A DNA stretch of 60,295 nt. Source: Thermodesulfobacteriota bacterium. GTDB taxonomy: Bacteria > Desulfobacterota > Deferrimicrobia > Deferrimicrobiales > Deferrimicrobiaceae. Made by a program: the position numbers and the translations under genes. The notes beneath the pieces are model-generated. The model was not told where the DNA came from, searched no databases, and saw nothing but the letters and a program-made list of their open reading frames with translations. The DNA lies in the NCBI GenBank assembly GCA_040758155.1, contig JBFLWB010000101.1, positions 1 to 60,295 of the forward strand, written 5' to 3'. Below are positions 36,159-44,630 of the stretch, piece after piece; position 1 is the stretch's first letter; each line of letters opens with the position of its first letter.

Positions 36159-37489
36159 CGGCGAAGATCCGGATCCATACGCTCGGCTGCGGCAAGAACG
36201 CGGTCGACGCCGAGGTGATGGGGGGGCTGCTCTCGGAGCGCGGATTCGCGCTCGTTCCCGGCGGGCGGGCGGACGTCGCGGTGCTCAATACGTGCGGCTT
36301 CGTGAAGGCGGCCAAGGAAGAGTCGATCGAGGAGATCCTCTCGCTCGCCCGGGAGAAGCGGCGGGGGCGGATCCGGATCCTCGTCGTCGCGGGGTGCCTG
36401 CCGCGCAGGTACCGGGACGAGCTTCCGGGGCTGCTTCCCGAGGTGGACCTGTTCCTCGGGCCGGGCGACATCCCCGCGCTCCCGGATCTCCTGGGGAAGA
36501 TGCTTCGGGGAGAGGGGGGCGGCGGGGCGCCGCGCGCCCTCATCGGGGAGGGCGCCCTTTCCGACGAAGCGTACGGACACCGGATTCCTTCCGCCGCCGG
36601 CGGCTCCGCCTTCCTCAAGATCCTCGAAGGTTGCGACAACCGCTGCTCCTATTGCGCGATCCCGGCGATCAGGGGGCCGCTGCGCAGCCGCGGCCGGGAG
36701 TCGCTCCTGGCGGAGGCGCGGATGCTCGTCCGCCGCGGGGCGAAGGAGATCAACCTCATCGGCCAGGACATCACCGCGTACGGTTCCGACCGAGGGGAGC
36801 GCGGCGGACTCGTCTCCCTCGTGCGCGCGCTGTGCAGGGTGCGCGGCGTCCGGTGGATCCGCCTCCTGTACCTGTACCCGGGGCGCGTCGACGAGGGGAT
36901 CGTGGAGCTGCTCCGCTCCGAGGAGAAGGTCTGCCGCTACCTCGACATCCCGGTGCAGCACATCGACGCGGGGATCCTCCGGGCGATGGGACGGAAATAC
37001 GACCCTTCCGATGTCTACCGCATGCTGGAGCGGCTGCGCGCGGCCGTCCCGGGGATCTTCCTGCGGACCTCCCTGATCGCCGGCTTCCCCGGGGAGACGC
37101 GGCAGGCGTTCGAGACGCTGCTGCGGTTCGTTCACGAAACGCGGTGGGACTACCTGGGCGTCTTCCCGTATTCCCGGGAGGAGGGGACCCCCGCGGGAGC
37201 GATGGCCCGGCAGCTGCCGGAGCGGGTGCGGGAGGAGCGCGCGCGGCTGCTCCGGGACGTCCAGGCCGACATCCTCGCCGCGCGAAACGCATCGCTGGTC
37301 GGCAGCGCGGTCGAGGTCCTCGTGGAAAGGGCGGCCCCCCGGGGGGGCGCCGTCGGCCGCCACCGGGGTCAGGCGCCGGAGGTGGACGGCTCCGTGCGGC
37401 TGGCGCGCTACCGGGGGAGGCCGGGCGACATCTTACGCGTCCGGGTGACCGGGGCGAAGGAGTGGGATCTTCGGGCCGAAACCGATTGA
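36155..37489 (+). CDS. rimO: ribosomal protein S12 methylthiotransferase RimO
   Basis: Radical-SAM enzyme that methylthiolates Asp of uS12. The 444-residue protein has the MTTase N-terminal cysteines (TLGCGKN, NTCGF, AGCLPRR), the radical SAM CX3CX2C in GCDNRCSYCAIP, IPVQHIDAGILRAMGR and a C-terminal TRAM domain (about 375-444). The TTG start overlaps the lolA stop. A promoter for the next gene overlaps its end. Confidence 0.94.
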   Translation: MTAKIRIHTLGCGKNAVDAEVMGGLLSERGFALVPGGRADVAVLNTCGFVKAAKEESIEEILSLAREKRRGRIRILVVAGCLPRRYRDELPGLLPEVDLFLGPGDIPALPDLLGKMLRGEGGGGAPRALIGEGALSDEAYGHRIPSAAGGSAFLKILEGCDNRCSYCAIPAIRGPLRSRGRESLLAEARMLVRRGAKEINLIGQDITAYGSDRGERGGLVSLVRALCRVRGVRWIRLLYLYPGRVDEGIVELLRSEEKVCRYLDIPVQHIDAGILRAMGRKYDPSDVYRMLERLRAAVPGIFLRTSLIAGFPGETRQAFETLLRFVHETRWDYLGVFPYSREEGTPAGAMARQLPERVREERARLLRDVQADILAARNASLVGSAVEVLVERAAPRGGAVGRHRGQAPEVDGSVRLARYRGRPGDILRVRVTGAKEWDLRAETD

Positions 37490-37513
37490 CAGCCGGGGAT
37501 CCGCGGGTATACT
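37486..37513 (+). promoter_or_regulatory. near-consensus promoter for dksA-like gene
   Basis: TTGACA (37486-37491), 16 bases, then TATACT (37508-37513, 5 of 6). The -35 overlaps the rimO stop codon. The gene starts about 30 bases beyond the -10, so this is likely an independent transcription unit. Confidence 0.75.
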
Positions 37514-37543
37514 TACATAATTTTCACTTTCCAAAGGGCGGTA

Positions 37544-37945
37544 ATGATGAAACCGATCAAGGACATGCTTCTCAAGATGAGGGAAGACCTGGTCCACGAG
37601 ATCGCGCGCCGCTCGAAGGCAACGACGGAGCCGGGCGCACAGGATATAGGCGACATCCTCGATTCCGTTTCCGAGGAGAGGACCCGCGAGCTCGACATGA
37701 TCCTCACGGACCGGGAAAAGCGGAAACTGCTTCAGATCGACGACGCGCTGGACCGGATCGACGACAACACCTACGGCCAGTGCGAGGAATGCGGGGCGAA
37801 GATTCCCAAGGCGCGCCTCAAGGTCCTGCCTTTCGCGAAGTTCTGCGTCGAATGCCAGGAGAAGAACGAGCGCGAGGAGAAGTATACCCGCGAGGAGCCG
37901 GAAGAGGGGATCAGGAAGGTCCCGATGGGAGAGGTGGAGGAGTAG
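37544..37945 (+). CDS. TraR/DksA-family zinc-finger transcription factor
   Basis: A 133-residue DksA-like regulator that would bind RNA polymerase through the secondary channel. The predicted coiled coil spans about 1-75. The zinc finger is C80, C83, C101 and C104 (QCEECG and FCVECQ). The classic DXXDXA tip motif is not obvious; DIGDILD near 34 is the nearest match. A good promoter sits directly upstream. The last 35 bases overlap the convergent mltG gene. Confidence 0.86.
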   Translation: MMKPIKDMLLKMREDLVHEIARRSKATTEPGAQDIGDILDSVSEERTRELDMILTDREKRKLLQIDDALDRIDDNTYGQCEECGAKIPKARLKVLPFAKFCVECQEKNEREEKYTREEPEEGIRKVPMGEVEE

Positions 37946-39002
37946 GGGAGGCCGGTCCCGCCAACGGGGTTTTCCCTTCCTCCGTTTTCCGCTGCGCCTT
38001 CCGGAGGTTTTCCACCGCCCGCGCGTGTTCGGGCAACGTCCTGGAAAAAGTGTGGGTCCCGTCGTTGTTCGAAACGAAATACAGGTATTCCGATTTCGCG
38101 GGATTCAGAGCCGCCCGGATCGCGGCGGTTCCCGGGTTGGCGATCGGCCCCGGGGGGAGCCCGCGGTTCAGGTAGGTGTTGTAGGGCCCGGGCGCCTGCA
38201 GGTCCTTCCGCGTCACCGTCCCGTCGAACCGCTTCACCCCGTAGATCACGGTCGGGTCCATCTGGAGAGGCATCCCCAGCGCCAGCCTCCTGCGGATGAC
38301 CGACGAGACCAGCGGCTTCTCCTCGGCGACGCCCGTCTCCTTTTCGATGATCGAGGCGATCGTCACGACCTCGTGCACCGACAGCCCCGCCGCCGCGGCC
38401 TGCTTCTCCATCTCGGGCGTGAACTTCGCCCGGAACGGCCGGATCATGATCTCCAGGATCACCTCGGGGTCCATCCCCTTGACGAGGTTGTAGGTGTCGG
38501 GGACCAGGTACCCTTCCGCGCTGTCCCCCGCGATCCCCATCCGGGCGAGGAGCGGAGCCGAGACCGCCGCACTGAGGAACTCCTGCGGGTCCGCGAGCAG
38601 GTAGGCCCCCAGCACCGCCGCCACGTCATGGAGGTTCGCGCCCGGCCGGACGATCACGGGATACTTGACGACGTCCCCCTCGACCAGTTTTTTCCATGCC
38701 GCGTAGGCCGACGGGGGGGTCGGGAAGGTGTATTCGCCGTAATGGAGCTGCCGGCCGGTCCGGGTGAGCAGGACGAGGCCGCGGAACGCGGCGGGGTGCG
38801 GCAGCGCCTTCTCGTCGGCGAAGATGGCGGCGATCTCCGAAAGGGAGCTCCCCTTGGGGATGGAGACCTTCTTCCCCTGCCACTCCCTGCCGGGATACGA
38901 GTCGAACAGGAGAAACGTCGAAACGAGCAGGATGGACACAAGGGCCAGGGCGGCCGCCCGGAAGATCCGCCCCGTGCGCTTCTCGATGCGGGGGGGGATC
39001 AT
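37911..39002 (-). CDS. mltG: endolytic murein transglycosylase MltG
   Basis: Inner-membrane enzyme that cuts nascent glycan strands and sets their length. The 363-residue protein has a short cytoplasmic basic segment, one TM helix (about 16-35), a LysM-like subdomain (about 45-110) and the YceG domain with the catalytic glutamate in IASIIEKETGVAEE, then QMDPTVIYG and PIANPGTAAIRAAL. ATGA overlaps ruvX. The C-terminal proline-rich tail runs 35 bases into the dksA-like gene on the other strand. Confidence 0.93.
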   Translation of the reverse strand: MIPPRIEKRTGRIFRAAALALVSILLVSTFLLFDSYPGREWQGKKVSIPKGSSLSEIAAIFADEKALPHPAAFRGLVLLTRTGRQLHYGEYTFPTPPSAYAAWKKLVEGDVVKYPVIVRPGANLHDVAAVLGAYLLADPQEFLSAAVSAPLLARMGIAGDSAEGYLVPDTYNLVKGMDPEVILEIMIRPFRAKFTPEMEKQAAAAGLSVHEVVTIASIIEKETGVAEEKPLVSSVIRRRLALGMPLQMDPTVIYGVKRFDGTVTRKDLQAPGPYNTYLNRGLPPGPIANPGTAAIRAALNPAKSEYLYFVSNNDGTHTFSRTLPEHARAVENLRKAQRKTEEGKTPLAGPASPTPPPLPSGPS

Positions 39003-39436
39003 TTCCGGTTCCGCAGGTCCAGCGCGCTCTGGAGGAGGAACATGGCGGAGAGGCTGTCCCGAAGCTCCTTCCGCCGCTCCCGTCGCACCCCGGAGTCGAT
39101 GAGGTGGCGTTCCGACTGGATCGTGGTCATCCGCTCGTCCCACATCGTCACGGGCAGGGAAAGCTCCCCCTCGATCTTCGCGCCGAACTCCCGCGCGCGG
39201 GCCGCCGCGGGGCCCTCGTCGCCGTTCAGCAGCAGCGGGAGGCCCAGGACCACCGAGCTCGCCCCCAGCTCCGCGGCCAGCCGGCCGATGCGGGCGAGAT
39301 CCTTCCGGTCCCCCTCCCTCTCGATGGGCGGAAGCGGCTGCGCCGTCATGCCGAGAGGATCGGATACCGCCGCCCCGATGCGCCGGCTCCCGTAATCGAG
39401 CCCCAGGATCCGTCCTTCAGGAACGTCTGTCATCAT
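38999..39436 (-). CDS. ruvX: Holliday-junction resolvase-like RuvX/YqgF
   Basis: A 145-residue RNase H-fold protein implicated in rRNA 5' processing. Conserved acidic sites are visible in LGLDYGSRRIGAAVSDP, in VVLGLPLLLNGDEG, WDERMTT and the late RRERRKELRDSLSA. The start is an ATGATG with no obvious ribosome site, and the -10 of the candidate promoter is only 4 bases away, so the message may be leaderless. It is coupled to mltG. Confidence 0.9.
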   Translation of the reverse strand: MMTDVPEGRILGLDYGSRRIGAAVSDPLGMTAQPLPPIEREGDRKDLARIGRLAAELGASSVVLGLPLLLNGDEGPAAARAREFGAKIEGELSLPVTMWDERMTTIQSERHLIDSGVRRERRKELRDSLSAMFLLQSALDLRNRK

Positions 39437-39440
39437 TACG

Positions 39441-39470
39441 AGTGTACTTTCAGCCCGGCGCCATCGTCAA
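39441..39470 (-). promoter_or_regulatory. candidate promoter for ruvX-mltG
   Basis: TTGACG (39465-39470), 18 bases, TACACT (39441-39446). Each box is acceptable and the position is divergent from the plus-strand promoter at 39480. The -10 ends 4 bases before the ruvX ATG, implying a very short or absent leader. Confidence 0.4.
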
Positions 39471-39479
39471 CCGGTCGGA

Positions 39480-39508
39480 TTGACGAACCTTTCCGGCTTC
39501 GGTATGAC
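39480..39508 (+). promoter_or_regulatory. candidate promoter for P1-family hydrolase gene
   Basis: TTGACG (39480-39485), a 17-base spacer, TATGAC (39503-39508). It predicts a start about 15 bases before the ATG, with a GGGGAGAGCGGGA ribosome site. Confidence 0.55.
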
Positions 39509-39529
39509 TATAGACCGGGGAGAGCGGGA

Positions 39530-40513
39530 ATGGCGGGCGCGATCACAGATATCGACGGGATCCTCGTGGGGCACGCGCAGGACGAGGCGCGTGTAACCGG
39601 CGTAACGGTCCTCCTCTTTCCCCACGGCGCGACGGCGGGGGCCGACATCCGCGGAGAGGCGGCCGGCACCCGGCAGATGGACTCCCTGGTCCGGCGCCAC
39701 CCTGCGCGGCGGCTGGACGCCCTCGTCTTCGCCGGAGGGAGCGCATTCGGGCTCGACGCGGCCACGGGGGTGGTGCGATACCTCGAGGAACGGGGAGTCG
39801 GATTTCCGACTTCCGGCGGGACCGTCCCCATCGTCCCGACCGCGATCCTGTACGATCTCGCGTACGCGCGCGGAAGGCGCCGCCCGGATGCGGAGATGGG
39901 TTACCGCGCCGCGGCCGCGGCGGCTTCCCGTCCTCCGGCACGGGGATCGGCGGGCGCCGGGACGGGAGCCACGGTCGGAAAGGCGCTGGGGATGGAGCGG
40001 GCGATGAAGGGGGGGTTCGGCACGGCGTCCGAATCCGGGGGGGGGACGGTCGCGGGAGCGTGCGCCGTGGTGAACGCTTTCGGTGACGTCGTGGATCCCG
40101 CGACCGGGGAGTGGATCGCCGGAGCCCGCGCGGCGGATTCGGACGATGCGGCGGACACCGAGTCGCTCTTCCGGTCGGGGTTCCGCCGGGAACCGTTCGT
40201 CGAAGGGAACACCACCCTGGGGGTCGTCGCCACGGCGGACCTGCTGTCGCGGGAGGAGCTCTGGACCGTGGCGCGGATGGCCCACGCGGCCTTCTGCCGG
40301 ACGATCCGGCCGGTCCACACGCCCGTGGACGGGGATGTCGTCGTGGCCGTCTCCACGGGGACGTCGGGGCGGCGCGGAAACGTCCTCCAGGTAGCGGCGC
40401 TCGGGACGCGCGCCCTCGAGGCGTCGATCCTGGACGGTGTGCGGAGCGCAACGGGGACGGCGGAAGTGCCCGCCGCCGCGGAACGGAAGGGGAGCCGGGA
40501 GGAGAGGCCATGA
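39530..40513 (+). CDS. P1-family (DmpA/NylC-like) N-terminal nucleophile hydrolase
   Basis: A 327-residue Ntn-type hydrolase. The N-terminal GITDIDGILVGH-type start (here GAITDIDGILVGH), FAGGSAFGLDAATG, GAGTGATVGK and the processing site EGNTTLGVVAT are diagnostic. Autocleavage would occur between N227 and T228, freeing the Thr nucleophile, as in NylC; DmpA uses Ser. Known members are aminopeptidases or amide-oligomer hydrolases. The natural substrate here is unknown. It is driven by its own promoter and is coupled by ATGA to a small HEAT protein. Confidence 0.88.
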   Translation: MAGAITDIDGILVGHAQDEARVTGVTVLLFPHGATAGADIRGEAAGTRQMDSLVRRHPARRLDALVFAGGSAFGLDAATGVVRYLEERGVGFPTSGGTVPIVPTAILYDLAYARGRRRPDAEMGYRAAAAAASRPPARGSAGAGTGATVGKALGMERAMKGGFGTASESGGGTVAGACAVVNAFGDVVDPATGEWIAGARAADSDDAADTESLFRSGFRREPFVEGNTTLGVVATADLLSREELWTVARMAHAAFCRTIRPVHTPVDGDVVVAVSTGTSGRRGNVLQVAALGTRALEASILDGVRSATGTAEVPAAAERKGSREERP

Positions 40514-41085
40514 TCGATCGGATCGAGGAGGCGTTGACGTCGCTGATGTCGGACCCCGCGCAGGGGGTGCGGGAAGCGGCTTCCGGGGCGCTGGACCGGA
40601 CGCGGGCGAAGCGCTCGCTCGAAACGTTCCGGCGGCGGCTCCGGGAGGGGAGTCCGGAAGAGAAGATCCGGACGATCTACACCGCCGAGGAGATCGGCGG
40701 GGCGGAAGGGGTCTCGCTCCTCCTCGACGCGCTTTCCGACGGCAGCGACGAGGTGAAGGGAGCGGCCGCGACGGCGCTTTCCCGCTTCCCGACGCCGGCC
40801 GTGCTCAAGGCGCTCTGGGAAATGCTTCCGAAGTCGAAGGGAGTGGTGCTCGCGAACCTCGTCGAGGCGCTGGGCGCCTCCGGGAGGAAGGAGCTCGGCC
40901 CCCACGTGGAGAAGTACCTCGCGCATCCGGACCCGGAAGTCCGCGCCAAGGCGGTCGTCGCGACCTCCCGGCTCACCGAGGGATCGGGCTGGGAGAAGAT
41001 CCTGGCGATGCGGGGCGACCCGGACGAGCAGGTGCGCGCCGCGGTCGCGGAAGGGCTTGGGAACTGGACCTCCTCCCGCGGGTAG
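40510..41085 (+). CDS. small HEAT-repeat protein
   Basis: A 191-residue all-helical protein made of HEAT-type repeats. The repeat pattern is visible at DPAQGVREAASGALDR, DGSDEVKGAAATALSRF, HPDPEVRAKAVVATSRL and DPDEQVRAAVAEGLGNW. No signal peptide or membrane segment is seen. It follows the P1-family hydrolase gene with an ATGA overlap and converges on the HD-GYP gene with only 12 bases between. HEAT proteins are usually adaptors, and no partner can be named. Confidence 0.8.
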   Translation: MIDRIEEALTSLMSDPAQGVREAASGALDRTRAKRSLETFRRRLREGSPEEKIRTIYTAEEIGGAEGVSLLLDALSDGSDEVKGAAATALSRFPTPAVLKALWEMLPKSKGVVLANLVEALGASGRKELGPHVEKYLAHPDPEVRAKAVVATSRLTEGSGWEKILAMRGDPDEQVRAAVAEGLGNWTSSRG

Positions 41086-41097
41086 CGGCGTCTCCCT

Positions 41098-42444
41098 TCA
41101 GACGGACGCCTGCGCCAGGACGGCGTCCAGCGAAACGGGCGGCAGCAGCAGCGGGTTCACCGTGCCGAGGACGGTCCGGCGCGGCTTCCCCGTGACCGGG
41201 TCGACTTCCGCCAGGTTCACCGCCTCCGGCGCGCCGAGGGGGTTCCCCGCCCGGTCGTAGAGGATCGCCATGCCCGGCAGCCCCTTCCCTTCCTCGGGGA
41301 CGCTGGTGACGATCCCGACCTCCATTGTGTTCAGGCGCAGCAGCGTCCCGACGGGGTACGCCCCCAGGGAGCGCTCGAGCAGCAGGACGAGTGCCGGATC
41401 GAGCGATTTCCCCGACAACTTCCGCATGATCTCCATCGCCCCCTGCGGCGTGCGCGCCTTCTGGTAGGAGCGCATGCTGGTCAGCGCGTCGTAGCAGTCC
41501 GCGACCGCGATGACCTGGGAATGGGGATGGATCTTCAGCTCCGGCTCGGGCCGCGGGTAGCCCGCCCGGTCGTACCGCATGTGGTGCTCCCGTACCATGT
41601 TCCGGGTCTCCTCCTGGATGTTCGTCATCTTGCCCAGGATGGCGAAACCCTCCAGCGGATGCTTCTTGATCTCCTCGTACTCGTTCACCGTCAGGGTGCC
41701 CGGCTTCCGGATCAGGTCGAGGGCGAGCTGCGTCTTGCCGACGTCGTGGAGCAGTCCCGCGACGCCCACGTTGATCCGGGGCTGCTCGGCGAGGGCGAGG
41801 CTGTCGGCGACGGCCAGGCAGAGGATGGAGACGTTCACGGAGTGGTTGTACGTGTATTCGTCGAAGTTCTTGATCAGCGTGAGGGCGAGCATGGCGTCCC
41901 GGTTCCGCGAGATCATCCCGTTCATCTCGCGCACGGTGTTCTCGCAGCTCTGGCCGTCGGGGGTCTTCCCGCTGCGGACGTCCTTCAGCGCCTGTACCAC
42001 CACGTCGATGGCGTTGCCGTAGATCTCCCTGGCGATGGAGAAGTCCTCCCGGTCATCGTCGGAGGAGGTCACCCGGATGTGCCGCACGCCGGCCCGGCGG
42101 AGCCGCTCCTGGATGGCGCGGACGCTCAGGTCCTGCTCCTTCGTCTCGTGCAGGAACAGGACGAACCGCTCGATGTCCTCCGTGGCGACCCCCCGCTCGA
42201 TGATGACGGCCGGCACTCCGATGCTGCCGAGGCGCGCGAGGAACAGCTCGAGCGAGGAGGTGAGGTGGAAGATGGGGACGCCTTCGAACACGAGGGTGCC
42301 GTCGGCCACCGTCAGCGCGAGCTCCTCCCGGTCGGCGAACAGCGGCTCGATCTCGGCGCGGCACTTCTCGATGGGTGTCCGCACCAGGGGGTGGGAGGCG
42401 GGGTACAGTCCCCGGTTCTTCAGCGACGTGCCCAGGAGCCGCAC
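41098..42444 (-). CDS. HD-GYP-domain cyclic-di-GMP phosphodiesterase-like protein
   Basis: A 448-residue protein from the GTG shown. The N-terminal domain (about 1-135) matches that of the adjacent HEAT protein. The HD-GYP core includes YNHSVNVSILCLAVAD, the HD pair in LLHDVGKTQLALDLI, REHHMRYDRAGYP (GYP kept, but HHEXXDG altered to HHMRYDR) and VIAVADCYDALTS. HD-GYP enzymes hydrolyse c-di-GMP. A C-terminal extension (about 355-448) follows. The frame extends upstream to an ATA at 42483, which sits 6 bases after GGAGG and overlaps the upstream stop. That may be the true start and would restore the N-terminal helix. Confidence 0.88.
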   Translation of the reverse strand: MRLLGTSLKNRGLYPASHPLVRTPIEKCRAEIEPLFADREELALTVADGTLVFEGVPIFHLTSSLELFLARLGSIGVPAVIIERGVATEDIERFVLFLHETKEQDLSVRAIQERLRRAGVRHIRVTSSDDDREDFSIAREIYGNAIDVVVQALKDVRSGKTPDGQSCENTVREMNGMISRNRDAMLALTLIKNFDEYTYNHSVNVSILCLAVADSLALAEQPRINVGVAGLLHDVGKTQLALDLIRKPGTLTVNEYEEIKKHPLEGFAILGKMTNIQEETRNMVREHHMRYDRAGYPRPEPELKIHPHSQVIAVADCYDALTSMRSYQKARTPQGAMEIMRKLSGKSLDPALVLLLERSLGAYPVGTLLRLNTMEVGIVTSVPEEGKGLPGMAILYDRAGNPLGAPEAVNLAEVDPVTGKPRRTVLGTVNPLLLPPVSLDAVLAQASV

Positions 42445-42479
42445 GATTCCCGCGATCGTGGTTTCCGTCTGCCTTCTGT

Positions 42480-44099
42480 CTATGGCGCGCCTCCCTGCAG
42501 CGGTCTTCTTTTCAGGATCCGCTCGGCCTCCATGCGCATGAACCGGTCGCCCGACCGGATCGCTTTCTGCAGGACGCCGGCGGCCCGCTCCCCCTTGATC
42601 ATTGAGATGCTCCGCAGCGCGTGCGATTTCATCGACCGGAACCTTTCCGTTTTCCAGAAGGTATCCATGGAAAGGATCTCCTCCAGCGCGGTGACCGCGT
42701 CGTCGGTCCCGATCGAGCGCAGGGAGTCGATCGCTTCGTGGGCGAGCCGGTAGTTCGGGTAGATGTACTTCCGGGCCGTCGCGCGCCGGAAAAGGGCCAC
42801 CACAGACTGTGCGTCCTTCTTCAGCGACAGGGCCGCCGTCGCCGAAAGCGCCACCGTCTCCTCCGGGAAGAAGCAGAGGTCGCAGAGAGTGGTCACGGCG
42901 ATGGGATGCTCGATGCGGGCGAGCGCCTTGATCGCTTCCTTCTTCACCCGGAGGTCCTTGTGGGACAGCGTGGCCGCGATGCTCGGGGCGAGGTCGGGCA
43001 TGTCGAGGCTGCCCAGGATCGTCACCATGTTGCGGACCATGTACCAGCGAGGGTCATCGAGGTTTTCGAGGAGGACGGGGACGGCGATGCGGCCGATCCG
43101 CACGACGATCGAGACGATCGTCTTCCGGACCAGCAGGTCCTTCTCCTCCGCGAGCGTCTGCAGCAGCGGGTTGACGGCTTTCTCTCCGAGCGCCGCGAGG
43201 ACGGTCTCGGTCTCCCGCCGCCCGCGCAGCCCCGGCTTCTTCAGCAGCGCGATGTAGTGGTCGATCAGCTCGTCGCTCGCCAGCTCCTTGATCCCGACCG
43301 CGGCGAGCCCGGCGATCTCCCGGCTCCCTCCCGGCGGGAACTCGATGTGCCGGGCGAAGATCGTCATGGCGCGGGTGGCGTACCCGAGCTTCCTTTCGGG
43401 CAGCTCCGACAGGAGGAAACGGGAGAATTCGACGATGTGCCCCCGGTATGCCGGGGGATCGTTCTCCTTTTCGATCCGGGCGAGAAGCGTCTCGATCGTG
43501 ACGACCTCTCCCGTCCCGTCGGGAGCCGCGACGATCTCCGTTCCCGGGAGCATGTCGCCGATCATGTCGGGCGGCAGCTCCTCGGGCTCGACCTCGGGCA
43601 GTCCGGCATCCTCCTTGAGCAGCTCCGTGAGCCGGTCGTAATCGACCTTGTTCGCCCAGATGTGGGACACCTTCTCGCCCAACAGCGCCTGTTCCAGCCC
43701 TCCGGCGTCCGCGACCTGCTCGGCGTCGCGGACGACCACTTTCAGGAACGAGACGATCTCGTCCGCCCTCAGGTTCGGCAGGAAGATGATGCGGGCGGCC
43801 CTCCGGAGGTACAGCTCCCGGTTGAGGTCGACCAGCGCCTTGCCGCTCCCGCTGCCGGGGAGCCGAATGTCCTTGTAAAGCAGGGCGTTCTTTGTGATCC
43901 CGATCTCCAGCCCTTCTTCCGGCAGCGGGATCTCCTCGAACCGCGCGAGGATCTTCGTGACCGCCTGGATCAGGAGGGGATGATCGTCGGGGTAGAAACT
44001 TACGCTCTTCATCCCCTTGGCGAGCTCGGAGACGGCTTGCGTAACGCGGTGCAGGTACAATTCGGCGGAAATTTCCGGCGGTTCCGTCATTCCGGTCAT
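42480..44099 (-). CDS. HEAT-repeat protein with N-terminal domain shared with the HD-GYP protein
   Basis: A 539-residue protein. Residues about 12-160 form a domain seen also in the neighbouring HD-GYP protein (SFYPDDHPLL, then EIGITKNALLYKDI, then FLPNLRADEIVSFLKVV). From about 205 to the end are HEAT repeats, for example PVLLENLDDPRWYMVRNM and HKDLRVKKEAIKALARI. No catalytic motif is seen. It may be a signalling adaptor. Start options are ATG at 44099 or 44090; neither has a clear ribosome site. The 3' end overlaps the putative ATA start of the HD-GYP gene. It diverges from pgpA across 42 bases. Confidence 0.85.
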   Translation of the reverse strand: MTGMTEPPEISAELYLHRVTQAVSELAKGMKSVSFYPDDHPLLIQAVTKILARFEEIPLPEEGLEIGITKNALLYKDIRLPGSGSGKALVDLNRELYLRRAARIIFLPNLRADEIVSFLKVVVRDAEQVADAGGLEQALLGEKVSHIWANKVDYDRLTELLKEDAGLPEVEPEELPPDMIGDMLPGTEIVAAPDGTGEVVTIETLLARIEKENDPPAYRGHIVEFSRFLLSELPERKLGYATRAMTIFARHIEFPPGGSREIAGLAAVGIKELASDELIDHYIALLKKPGLRGRRETETVLAALGEKAVNPLLQTLAEEKDLLVRKTIVSIVVRIGRIAVPVLLENLDDPRWYMVRNMVTILGSLDMPDLAPSIAATLSHKDLRVKKEAIKALARIEHPIAVTTLCDLCFFPEETVALSATAALSLKKDAQSVVALFRRATARKYIYPNYRLAHEAIDSLRSIGTDDAVTALEEILSMDTFWKTERFRSMKSHALRSISMIKGERAAGVLQKAIRSGDRFMRMEAERILKRRPLQGGAP

Positions 44100-44141
44100 G
44101 GAAAAAGGGGAATGGTTGACATACAGTAGTAAATATCCGCC

Positions 44142-44630
44142 ATGGAGACCGCCCAAGTCAATCGTTTTCGGGGAAACCCGTGGGTGCGCGGGGGGTTGCG
44201 CGCCGTCGCCTCGGGGTTCGGGGCCGGGTTTGCCCCCGTGGCGCCCGGGACCGCGGGGACGCTCGCCTGCCTTCCCCTTTGGTATCTGACGGGCGGGACG
44301 GGCGTCGGCCATTACCTGTTGCTGGGAGCGGTCCTGCTGGTCTCCGTTCCCGCCGCCCGGGAGGGGCTGGCGGCCGCCCGGGAAAAGGATCCGCCGCGGG
44401 TGGTGATCGACGAGATCGCCGGGATGCTCCTTGCGTCGACGGGGATTCCCTGGGGGTGGCGGAACGCCCTCCTGCTCTTCCTTCTGTTCCGGGCGTTCGA
44501 TGTGTTCAAGTTCGGTCCCGCCGCCTGGCTCGACGCGAGGGAAGGTGCGCTGTACGTGGTGGCGGACGACCTGGCCGCGGGGGTCTACGCGGCCGTCGCA
44601 TACCGGGGGATCGCATGGCTTATCGGGTGA
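44142..44630 (+). CDS. pgpA: phosphatidylglycerophosphatase A
   Basis: Membrane enzyme that removes phosphate from PGP to give phosphatidylglycerol. The 162 residues have SGFGAGFAPVAPGTAGTLAC, PPRVVIDEIAGM, FRAFDVFKFGPAAWLD and DDLAAGVYA, all PgpA signatures, with several hydrophobic segments. The 3' end overlaps pncC by 16 bases. A TTGACA lies 26 bases upstream, but no -10 is found. Confidence 0.94.
   Translation: METAQVNRFRGNPWVRGGLRAVASGFGAGFAPVAPGTAGTLACLPLWYLTGGTGVGHYLLLGAVLLVSVPAAREGLAAAREKDPPRVVIDEIAGMLLASTGIPWGWRNALLLFLLFRAFDVFKFGPAAWLDAREGALYVVADDLAAGVYAAVAYRGIAWLIG

Noticed and set aside
44116-44121. TTGACA upstream of pgpA as a promoter
   Set aside because: No acceptable -10 at 15-19 bases, and the ATG is only 20 bases downstream.
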